From CAADGN01 sp035443945 (GTDB lineage Bacteria; Planctomycetota; Phycisphaerae; Phycisphaerales; UBA1924), in the NCBI GenBank assembly GCA_035443945.1, contig DAOMNQ010000006.1:1-64000 (forward strand): a DNA stretch of 64,000 nt, written 5' to 3'. The position numbers and the translations under genes are program-made. Shown piece after piece: positions 9,229 to 15,938 of this stretch (within the stretch, counting starts at the first letter, position 1; each line of letters starts with the position of its first letter). A model generated the notes under the pieces. It searched no databases. It saw only the letters and a program-made list of their open reading frames with translations, and was not told the origin of the DNA.

Positions 9229-9444
9229 CTAATAATCAACGTGCCATCGTCCGTTTCGATCCTTGTAAACGGATTGATTGAACTCGATCTGCACAAGGCG
9301 CTCGCCTCGAACCTTGAAGCGGTAGAACTCGAGACCCCCGGCGAACTGGACCTCGAAATCGTCGGGCCAGTTCTCGAGTTCTTTCCGCAACTGCGAGACT
9401 GTGATCGTGTGGGACTGCGACGGAGTGTGGCTCTGCGTGAACAC
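9229..9444 (-). CDS. small hypothetical protein of R-M operon
   Basis: 71 residues from a GTG at 9444, chosen because AGGAG lies 7 bases upstream (9452-9456); a start at 9480 would overlap the preceding gene. Sequence features: 'TITVSQLRKELENWPDDFEV', 'GLEFYRFKVRG' and 'VQIEFNQSVY'. It looks like a small alpha/beta protein. I do not recognise a named family; similar small acidic proteins occur next to DNA methyltransferases, so a role in the R-M locus is an inference from position only. Confidence 0.6.
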   Translation of the reverse strand: MFTQSHTPSQSHTITVSQLRKELENWPDDFEVQFAGGLEFYRFKVRGERLVQIEFNQSVYKDRNGRWHVDY

Positions 9445-9454
9445 GGTTGGTCTC

Positions 9455-9676
9455 CTACATCTTCTGCACATGCTCCTCATCCAGAATCTCCTGAACGGTG
9501 AGGAGTTTGATGATTCTTCCTTTTCGCTCGTAGAACGCAGCGGCTTCGCGTTCGGCGTCGGCGGTGTAGCCGAAGGCGACGTAGAAGCCGCGTTGGCGGT
9601 TCTCGCGTTCCATGACCGCCTCGAAGGCGTCGATGTCGGAACGGCCGGCGCTCGCTACCTGCTTCACATGGATCAT
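9455..9676 (-). CDS. detached C-terminal Mrr-like domain of a DNA methyltransferase
   Basis: 73 residues starting at an ATG that overlaps the stop of the preceding gene (ATGA, 9673-9676). The pattern 'MIHVKQVASAGRSDIDAFEAV' ... 'RQRGFYVAFGYTADAEREAAAF' ... 'IIKLLTVQEIL' matches the end of the nuclease-like (Mrr-type) domain normally fused to the C-terminus of DPPF-type DNA methyltransferases; the first residues correspond to the QVK strand of the PD-(D/E)xK fold. The remainder of such an enzyme is missing here, but its N-terminus is recognisable at 11179-11508 on the other side of an R-M cassette. Either a remnant or a free-standing small protein. Confidence 0.65.
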   Translation of the reverse strand: MIHVKQVASAGRSDIDAFEAVMERENRQRGFYVAFGYTADAEREAAAFYERKGRIIKLLTVQEILDEEHVQKM

Positions 9677-10353
9677 GCGTCCTTCGCCTTCAACTTTGGT
9701 CCCTTGAACTTGAGCCGATCCACGAGCAGCCCGTCAATCTCCTCCAAGTCGAGCATGTACTTGGGCGGCCGAGGCATGCCGTTCGAGTTGCGGCCCTGCC
9801 TCATCTCGCCCAGCCCTTCGATGCAACGCTTGTCCAGCCGGAGGAACAGTATCTCCGTGAGGACGGCCCGCGTCTTGCGATAGCGCGAGACGGAGGTGCG
9901 GAGCCGGCGTTTCTTCTCGTAGTTCGACAGACCGCCTTTCAACTCGCTGTGCCACTTCTGGAACGTCCGATCCTCGTCGTTGTACTCCACGTCGCACAGA
10001 GCGATGATGACGCCGTGTGTGCCGTGGGCCTCGATGGACAGGTCAGTAGCGGACTTGTCATTAAGGATGCAGTCGTGCTTGTCTGACTTGATCGCCTTGG
10101 CCTTCAGGTCCCAGTTGACTGCGCCCTTCATGTCGAAGCGAACGGTGCCGATGCGCTCACCGGGAATCTCGAAGATGCCTTCGAGCGCCCGGTGGCAGAT
10201 GTGCTCGAAGTAGAACGCCCACCACTCCATCTGCCGCCAGTTGTAGTCGGCCTCCTTGAGTTCCAAAACGCACTTCCTGCCCTCCCAGTCGCGCGGGAGG
10301 GAAGCCAAGGCAGCCTTGGCACGCTGCACATCCTCAGAAAAGGCGCGGGGCAC
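9673..10353 (-). CDS. putative type II restriction endonuclease
   Basis: 226 residues, overlapping the upstream methyltransferase gene by 20 bases. It has no clear similarity that I can name, but position beside a DNA methyltransferase, size, and a possible PD-(D/E)xK core (D74 in 'VRFDMKG', then D82-L-K84 in 'NWDLKAK', with a following hydrophobic strand 'HGVIIALCDVEY') fit a type II nuclease. The C-terminus is basic (KFKGPKLKAKDA). Cognate specificity cannot be read from the sequence. An alternative is a non-catalytic accessory protein of the same locus. Confidence 0.6.
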   Translation of the reverse strand: MPRAFSEDVQRAKAALASLPRDWEGRKCVLELKEADYNWRQMEWWAFYFEHICHRALEGIFEIPGERIGTVRFDMKGAVNWDLKAKAIKSDKHDCILNDKSATDLSIEAHGTHGVIIALCDVEYNDEDRTFQKWHSELKGGLSNYEKKRRLRTSVSRYRKTRAVLTEILFLRLDKRCIEGLGEMRQGRNSNGMPRPPKYMLDLEEIDGLLVDRLKFKGPKLKAKDA

Positions 10354-11182
10354 TCAGGATTTCCTCTTCCAGTCGCCGTTGGGCGAGTCCGTGGTACTCG
10401 GGATTGATCTCGATGCCCAGGAAATCCCGTGTGGCCTTGGCGGCCATGATGCAGGTCGTGCCGCTGCCGCACATCGGGTCGAGCACGAGGTCGCCCGGCT
10501 TCGAGAAGCACTCGATCAGGTCGGAAGCGAGTCTGTCCGGAAACGTGGCCGGATGCAGCAACTTGGTTCGGTTGCCCTCGGTGTTGCTCGTGGCGTACTC
10601 CCAGAGGGTGCCGCGGCACTTCATGTCGTTGACGGCCTTGGGTTCGATCTTCTTGAAGCCGCCGTTCGTCAGCCGATCCGTGCCGGTGTACACCTTGCCG
10701 GCGTGCTTGGAGGGGACCATGAGGGTGGACTTGTCGAAGTGACGCGGCCGGTCTCCCTTGAAGAAGATCAGGATGAACTCGTGATCGACCCTGAATCGCT
10801 GCGTCCACCACGCGCCGGGGTTGCCGTGCCTGGCGTAGATGCAGCACTCGAAGAGCCGCCAGCCCGCGCGGTCCACCCAGTCGACGGCCCACCTGAAGGT
10901 TGTCATGGATTTGGCGAAGTTCTTCGTGCCGTCGCCGATGACGACGGCGCAGACACCGCCGTTCACCGTGACTTCGAACAGATCGGCGCCGAGCGAGTGG
11001 TAGTCAAACTGCCAGTCCTTGCCGTAGTCACGGATGCCGTCGTACGGGGGGCTGAACACCGTCAGGTGGACGCTCTGCGACGGCAGAGTCGGCAGGACTG
11101 CCAACGCATCGCCGAGGATGAGGGTGTTGCGGACTGCGCCGACCCTCGATTCCGGTGCTTTGAGCTCTGGGATCATGATCAT
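10334..11182 (-). CDS. site-specific DNA methyltransferase (beta class, SPPY)
   Basis: 282 residues. Motif IV S44-P-P-Y47 precedes motif I 'DPMCGSGTT' (235-243), the circular order of beta-class enzymes, and SPPY suggests N4-cytosine methylation, though N6-adenine is not excluded. 'HPATFP' (210-215) is the usual segment before the AdoMet-binding region. The start ATG at 11182 overlaps the stop of the upstream fragment by ATGA; a second ATG at 11176 is also possible. The putative nuclease follows with a 20-base overlap, giving a compact M-R operon. Confidence 0.88.
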   Translation of the reverse strand: MIMIPELKAPESRVGAVRNTLILGDALAVLPTLPSQSVHLTVFSPPYDGIRDYGKDWQFDYHSLGADLFEVTVNGGVCAVVIGDGTKNFAKSMTTFRWAVDWVDRAGWRLFECCIYARHGNPGAWWTQRFRVDHEFILIFFKGDRPRHFDKSTLMVPSKHAGKVYTGTDRLTNGGFKKIEPKAVNDMKCRGTLWEYATSNTEGNRTKLLHPATFPDRLASDLIECFSKPGDLVLDPMCGSGTTCIMAAKATRDFLGIEINPEYHGLAQRRLEEEILSAPRLF

Positions 11183-11508
11183 TCCAGTGTATGAGTGCTG
11201 CCGATGCAGACCTGAATGGCGGAATGGCGGTCCTCGCCCCCGGAAAAGGCCCGCTTCTCCTTCGTCTCGCCCCAGAAGACCTCGTAGTTCCGGTTCGAGT
11301 TGAAGGGCGGGTCGATGTAGATCAGGTCGATGCAGCCGTCGGGGAGGTTGCGTAACTGCTCCAGGCAGTCGCCGCAGTAGACGACGCGCGTGTCCACGAG
11401 CGCGGAGGGGCTGCCGGGCGCGGCTTGGGCCGCAGCGGGTGTGGAGCGCGCGGGGGCATCCCCCTTGGTTCGCCGCGTCCCGCCGGGCGTGGTCTTCCGC
11501 TTGGCCAT
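11179..11508 (-). CDS. N-terminal fragment of a DPPF-type DNA methyltransferase
   Basis: 109 residues. After a basic, low-complexity leader the segment 'DTRVVYCGDCLEQLRNLPDG' and 'DLIYIDPPFNSNRNYEVFWG' (D66-P-P-F69, motif IV) matches the start of a common adenine-specific methyltransferase family whose members run to several hundred residues. After 'ETKEKRAF..GEDRH' the similarity stops and the frame ends. The target-recognition region and AdoMet motif are missing. The matching family C-terminus appears at 9455-9676, so an R-M cassette seems to have replaced the middle of the gene. It could also be expressed as a short protein translationally coupled to the methyltransferase. Confidence 0.7.
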   Translation of the reverse strand: MAKRKTTPGGTRRTKGDAPARSTPAAAQAAPGSPSALVDTRVVYCGDCLEQLRNLPDGCIDLIYIDPPFNSNRNYEVFWGETKEKRAFSGGEDRHSAIQVCIGSTHTLE

Positions 11509-11606
11509 CGGGGCGGAGTATACCGGATGAGGCCCGAACAGGGTGGTGGTGACAGGCTTTCCACCCCACATGTGGCGGGCGTCGCTCCGCGTCCCGCCTC
11601 TCCCCC

Positions 11607-12176
11607 CTACGCCCCCACCGTCAGCCCCACGGGCCGGACCACTCCCGCCGCGCCCGGCTGCAGCGCGATCCCCAGCGGCACGCGCTTGCCGTCGGGGCCG
11701 CGGGGGGGGATGCGGTCCTGGTCGACGATCCGCTGGATCGCCATCACGCCCTCGATCAACTGCTCCGGCCGCGGCGGGCAGCCGGGGACGTAGACGTCCA
11801 CCGGGATGAACTGGTCGCAGCCCTGCACCGTCGCGTAGGTGTCGAAGACGCCGCCCGTCGAGGCGCACGCGCCCATCGAGATCACCCACTTCGGCTCGGT
11901 GATCTGCTCGTAGATGCGCTGCAGCACCGGCAGCATCTTGATCCCGATCCGCCCCGCCACGATCAGCAGGTCGCTCTGGCGCGGGCTGAAGCGCATGACC
12001 TCCGCCCCGAACCGTGCCAGGTCGTAGCGCGAGCACGCCGTCGCCATGAGTTCGATGCCGCAGCAGGCCGTCGCGAAGGGCATCGGCCAGAGCGACGACC
12101 GGCGGGCCCAGTTGATGACCCGCTGGAGTTGCGTGGTCAGCACCCAGTCGGTCGGCATGGCGGTTTCGATGCCCAT
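11607..12176 (-). CDS. nuoB: NADH-quinone oxidoreductase subunit B
   Basis: 189 residues from the ATG at 12176. NuoB carries the N2 [4Fe-4S] cluster that passes electrons to quinone in complex I. The cluster cysteines are in 'ATACCGIEL' (tandem Cys), 'MGACASTGG' and 'VPGCPPRPEQL'. Length fits the family. A longer frame from 12221 has a poor leader. No other nuo gene is adjacent: an ACT-domain gene precedes it on the same strand and the R-M locus follows. So this is a detached nuoB, either part of a scattered complex I set or an extra copy. Confidence 0.95.
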   Translation of the reverse strand: MGIETAMPTDWVLTTQLQRVINWARRSSLWPMPFATACCGIELMATACSRYDLARFGAEVMRFSPRQSDLLIVAGRIGIKMLPVLQRIYEQITEPKWVISMGACASTGGVFDTYATVQGCDQFIPVDVYVPGCPPRPEQLIEGVMAIQRIVDQDRIPPRGPDGKRVPLGIALQPGAAGVVRPVGLTVGA

Positions 12177-12237
12177 CGCGGTTCGCCCTCGCTCCGCCGG
12201 TCTCACCCGGCCTGTCCGCATCCTAGACGCACGACGC

Positions 12238-12654
12238 TCAGGCCAGCGCCCGCAGCACGCCCTCCGCCGCCGACAGGTCGTCCACGCGGAAGATGCACCG
12301 CGCCGGCGTGCCGTTCACCGTGGGCGACTGGTAGGCATACCGGATGTTGATCCGCGAGACACCCAGCCTCGCGGCGATCTCCGCGAACGCCCCCGGCCGC
12401 TCGTTCAGCCCGACGCAGAGCACCTGTGTCTCGGCGACCGGCCCGGCCCCGGAGTCGCACAGCCCCTCGCAGACCTGCCGCATCGACTCCTCCGGCGTGC
12501 CGATCAGCCGCACCAGCCCCCGCCCGTTGTGCTCGGAGACGGCGACCGCCTCGACCTGCACCCCCGCTGCCCTGAGCGCCTCGAGCACACCGGCCAACTC
12601 CCCGGGCCTGTCGGCGAGGTAGATCGAGAACTCGGTTAGTCGGCTGATCTGCAT
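12238..12654 (-). CDS. tandem ACT-domain protein
   Basis: 138 residues forming two ACT domains: the first begins 'FSIYLADRPGELAGVLEALR' and the second 'QVLCVGLNERPGAFAEIAAR'. ACT pairs bind small ligands, usually amino acids, and regulate enzymes. Stand-alone double-ACT proteins of this size are often annotated as amino-acid-binding regulators; the ligand is unknown. It lies 61 bases upstream of nuoB on the same strand and may share a transcript with it. Confidence 0.88.
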   Translation of the reverse strand: MQISRLTEFSIYLADRPGELAGVLEALRAAGVQVEAVAVSEHNGRGLVRLIGTPEESMRQVCEGLCDSGAGPVAETQVLCVGLNERPGAFAEIAARLGVSRINIRYAYQSPTVNGTPARCIFRVDDLSAAEGVLRALA

Positions 12655-12845
12655 GGCCGGTGTGTCTCCGGAGAGCCGATGGAAGCAGCCACCGCTCCCT
12701 GTCTAACCCCCTGCCGGGCAGCGGGATGCGAACTCATCCCGGAATCGGGGCGGGCCTGTGTCGCTCTTCGGCCGTTTCCCCCGGCCGCCCAAGTGGGGGC
12801 CAACGGTAGCAGGCTCACGGGCCACACGACGTTTGGCGGGGCGGC

Positions 12846-14297
12846 TCAGGCCGGCTCGGGGGTCTTCACGGGATGATCGGGGCTGTCGGCCGCGGCCTCG
12901 GGCTGACTCGGCCTCTCCACCAGGTCCGCCAGCGTCATCCCCGCGAACGCCTCCGCCTCGCGACGGCGCAACTTGCCCAGCGTCGAAAGGTCCGCCGAGT
13001 CCGCGCGGTCGGCGCGCCCGCTCGACGCGCCGATGCCGACCGCCAGCGCCTCCGTCGCGCGCACGCTCTCCGGCGGACGCGCCAGCGCGAAGCGAACCTC
13101 GTCCCGCCCCGCCGGCACGCGGTGCAGCAGCCCCTCGTCCGCCATCTCCTCCAGCAGCCGCTCGGCGAGGGCGGGTTCGAGGCCGAGCGAGCGCGCCGCC
13201 TCGTCCGCGGCGACGGGCTTGCCCCCCTGGAACCTCGACGCGACGTGCGCCGCGAGCGCGACCACCGTCGCCCCGTCCACCACCGGCGGGCGGTCCAGCG
13301 CATCGACACGAGCGAGGACCCCGTGCCGGAACGTCTGCATGATGTACGACACCTGCAAGCCGAGGAGCACGATCACCCAGGTGACGTAGATCCAGAGCAT
13401 GAAGAGCGGGATGAGCGCGACCGCGCCGTACAGGCGAGCGTAGTTCTTCGACCACTGCAAGAACGCCGTGAACCCCCACTTGCCCCCTTCCCACAGGAGC
13501 GCTGCCAGCACCGCCCCCGCCAGCGCGGTCTTGATCGACACCCGCGTGTTCGGCACCGTCACGTACAGGAACACCAGCAGCCCCGTGCTGATGACCACCG
13601 TCACCGCGAACCCGGCGATCGGCACCAGCGCGGACTGATCCCCCCCCCCGTCGATCTTCGCCACCCACCCCGTGAACGAGCCGCCCACGTAGAAACTCGC
13701 GACCAGAAAGACCGACCCGAGCGTCAGCATCGTCCAGTACTGCGTCACGCGGCGCGGCCACGAGCGACCCGTCGGCGCGTGATAGATCCGGTTGAACGCC
13801 CGCTCGATCTCCACCACGAACGAGAGCGCGGCGTACGCCAGCATCGCCAGGCCCGTCAGCCCGATCGCCACCAGTTTCACCTCGCGCACGTTCAGCACCA
13901 GTTGCTCGACCCAGGCGTCCAGACGCGCCGCCGCCCCCTTCGTCTCCTCCTGCGCCTCCGCCCCCCCCTCCGTCGGCACGATCGGCAGGAACCCGGCCCC
14001 CACCGCGCCGAAGTCCGTCGCCTCCGCCTCCGGCTCGATCACGATCTCCGTCAGCCCCGCGTAGCGCAGGAGGTCGCGCACCACGTCCGTCACGTGCTCC
14101 TTGGTCGCGAACGCCCCCAGCACCACCAGCCCGATCACGAACACCGGGATCAGCCCGAAGATCGTCCGGTACGCCAGCGCGGCCGCCATCGCGGGCAGCG
14201 GCGTGCGGTAGATCTGCAACGCCACCTGCTTCGCCACGCGCAGCGTCCGCGTCGCGCTCGGCGCCCGCTCGGTTCGCGCGGGCGTCTGCTCGCTCAT
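12846..14297 (-). CDS. YihY/BrkB (UPF0761) family membrane protein
   Basis: 483 residues from the ATG at 14297. The N-terminal span 'AMAAALAYRTIFGLIPVFVIG' is the family hallmark, followed by further spans including 'VKLVAIGLTGLAMLAYAALSF' and the 'VPNTRVSIKTALAGAVLAALLW' region and 'LYGAVALIPLFMLWIYVTW'. The C-terminal 130 residues are soluble and resemble a winged-helix (Rrf2-like) segment. The family is of unsettled function. A large insert after the first span contains an acidic loop. Start overlaps the upstream pseudouridine synthase by ATGA. A run of ten C at 13640-13649 encodes Gly-Gly-Gly. Confidence 0.9.
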   Translation of the reverse strand: MSEQTPARTERAPSATRTLRVAKQVALQIYRTPLPAMAAALAYRTIFGLIPVFVIGLVVLGAFATKEHVTDVVRDLLRYAGLTEIVIEPEAEATDFGAVGAGFLPIVPTEGGAEAQEETKGAAARLDAWVEQLVLNVREVKLVAIGLTGLAMLAYAALSFVVEIERAFNRIYHAPTGRSWPRRVTQYWTMLTLGSVFLVASFYVGGSFTGWVAKIDGGGDQSALVPIAGFAVTVVISTGLLVFLYVTVPNTRVSIKTALAGAVLAALLWEGGKWGFTAFLQWSKNYARLYGAVALIPLFMLWIYVTWVIVLLGLQVSYIMQTFRHGVLARVDALDRPPVVDGATVVALAAHVASRFQGGKPVAADEAARSLGLEPALAERLLEEMADEGLLHRVPAGRDEVRFALARPPESVRATEALAVGIGASSGRADRADSADLSTLGKLRRREAEAFAGMTLADLVERPSQPEAAADSPDHPVKTPEPA

Positions 14298-15199
14298 GCC
14301 GCACCTCCCGGGCCGCCCGCTCGCTCGACGGCCGTGGCGGCCTTGCGCAGCGCCCGGACCTCGGCGGCGGTCAACTCTCGCCACTGTCCCCGCGCCACGC
14401 CCTTGAGCCGCAGCGGCCCCATCGCCACGCGCTCGAGCCGCTTCACCGGGCACCCGACCGCCGCGAGCATCCGGCGCACCTGGCGGTTGCGTCCCTCGCG
14501 AAGCGTGACCTCCAGCACCGTCGCGTCGCGATCGCGCTTGACCAGCCGAAGCCCGACGTGCGAGGCCCGGGCCGCGCCGACCGTGCGCCCCTCGCGCCGC
14601 TCTGCGAGGTAGATGCCCTGTTCGAGACGCGCGAGGGCCTCTTCGTCGATCCTGCCCTTGACGACGGCGTGGTAGGTCTTGGCGACGCCGTAGCGCGGGT
14701 GGGAGAGGCGGTTCGCCAGTTCGCCGTCGTTGGTCAGCAGCACCAGCCCCATCGTGTGGTAGTCCAGCCTGCCGACCGGGTACAGCCGCACGCCCGAGGG
14801 GTGGTCCACGAAGTCGAGCACCGTGCGCCGGGCCGCGCCCGGCTCATCCGCGACCGCGCTCAGCGCCTTGGCCGGCTTGTTGAGCAGGATGTAAATGTGC
14901 CGCTCGGGCGACTTCACCGGCGTCCCGTCCACCTCGACCGTGTCCTCGCCCAGCCGAACGAACACGGGCAACTCGCGCACGACCCGCCCGTTCACACGCA
15001 CCCGCCCCTCGGCGATTAACTCCTCGCACGCCCGGCGCGACGCGATCCCCGCGTGCGCCAGCACGCGCTGGAGCCGCTCCCCCTCCTCACGCGTCGTGGC
15101 CCTCCGCGGCCGAGTCGCTCGCTGGCCGGGCGTGGTGATCCGCGCCCGCGACGGTGCGCGGCCTGAACCGGCCTTCGAAACCCGACGCTTGCCCGGCAC
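14294..15199 (-). CDS. RsuA/RluB-family pseudouridine synthase
   Basis: 301 residues. A basic, disordered N-terminal tail of about 40 residues is followed by an S4 RNA-binding domain ('RLQRVLAHAGIASRRACEELI') and the catalytic domain with 'PVGRLDYHTMGLVLLTNDGEL', where the aspartate of GRLD is the nucleophile. 'LREGRNRQVRRMLAAVG' is the typical late motif. The enzyme isomerises specific uridines in rRNA; RluB (23S) is more likely than RsuA by general pattern, but the target is not proven. It is the first gene of a two-gene minus-strand unit with the YihY gene. Confidence 0.92.
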   Translation of the reverse strand: MPGKRRVSKAGSGRAPSRARITTPGQRATRPRRATTREEGERLQRVLAHAGIASRRACEELIAEGRVRVNGRVVRELPVFVRLGEDTVEVDGTPVKSPERHIYILLNKPAKALSAVADEPGAARRTVLDFVDHPSGVRLYPVGRLDYHTMGLVLLTNDGELANRLSHPRYGVAKTYHAVVKGRIDEEALARLEQGIYLAERREGRTVGAARASHVGLRLVKRDRDATVLEVTLREGRNRQVRRMLAAVGCPVKRLERVAMGPLRLKGVARGQWRELTAAEVRALRKAATAVERAGGPGGAA

Positions 15200-15290
15200 G
15201 CCCAGAGTCTACGCCGCCGATCCCCAAAGCCCGGCCCGCACGTTCGCGCCCCCCGGTACACTGCCGCGGTCCAGCCACGGAGGGCAACGC

Positions 15291-15938
15291 ATGACCCGCC
15301 ACGCGCCGACCCCGTCCGTCATCGACGATGTCTTCATCACGCCGCGCATCGTCGATGCAACCGCCTTCGAGCACTTCGCCGGCCGCCTCCGCGCCGCCGT
15401 CGCCGAGGCCGACGCCCACCGCGCCCGCCTCGACGCCGCGGCCGGCACAGCCCGCCCGCTCGCCTCAACGCTCGAACGGGCGAGCGCGGAGGTCGCCGCC
15501 CGCGTCGATGCCGCCCGCGCCGCCGCCAACGCCCTGGCCGATCGACTCGCCGCGCTCGAGCGTGCCGCGGCACGCATCGGCGACCTCGAACGCCGCGCCG
15601 CGACGCTCGAGCGCACCGCGGCGGAACTGCAATCACGCGCGATCGCCGCCGTCGAGGCCGCCCAACGCCGCCTGGCCGACATCGAGCGTGCGGTCGCCGC
15701 GCTCTCGCCCCCTGCGCCGGCTGCCGTGTCAGAGGCGTCGGATGCTGTCGGCCGACGCCGGTGCCCGGAAACAGCCGACGCACCCAAACCCAAACCCCGC
15801 AAGCGCCCCGCGACAAGGAAGGCCGACAGTACGGCGCAACCGCCACCCGCCCCCGCACCGCCATCCCCCCCCCTCCGCCGCGTCGATCGTCCCCACCATG
15901 CATCGCATGCGACGGACGCCGGAACCCCCGACGAATGA
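15291..15938 (+). CDS. coiled-coil hypothetical protein
   Basis: 215 residues from the ATG at 15291, with GGAGGG 8-13 bases upstream. After a short leader, residues about 30-145 are an alanine/arginine/glutamate-rich coiled coil (repeated 'LERAAARIGDLERRAATLE' heptads), and the C-terminal 60 residues are basic and proline-rich ('KPKPRKRPATRK', 'PPPAPAPPSPP'). No enzyme motif and no signal peptide. It overlaps the next gene by ATGA, so the two are probably translationally coupled, but their shared role is unknown. Confidence 0.72.
   Translation: MTRHAPTPSVIDDVFITPRIVDATAFEHFAGRLRAAVAEADAHRARLDAAAGTARPLASTLERASAEVAARVDAARAAANALADRLAALERAAARIGDLERRAATLERTAAELQSRAIAAVEAAQRRLADIERAVAALSPPAPAAVSEASDAVGRRRCPETADAPKPKPRKRPATRKADSTAQPPPAPAPPSPPLRRVDRPHHASHATDAGTPDE

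Noticed and set aside
9673..11182. Direct repeats or target-site duplications bounding the R-M cassette
   Set aside because: Only the 4-base TCAT of the ATGA overlaps is shared at both ends; this is explained by start/stop coupling and does not show a transposition event.
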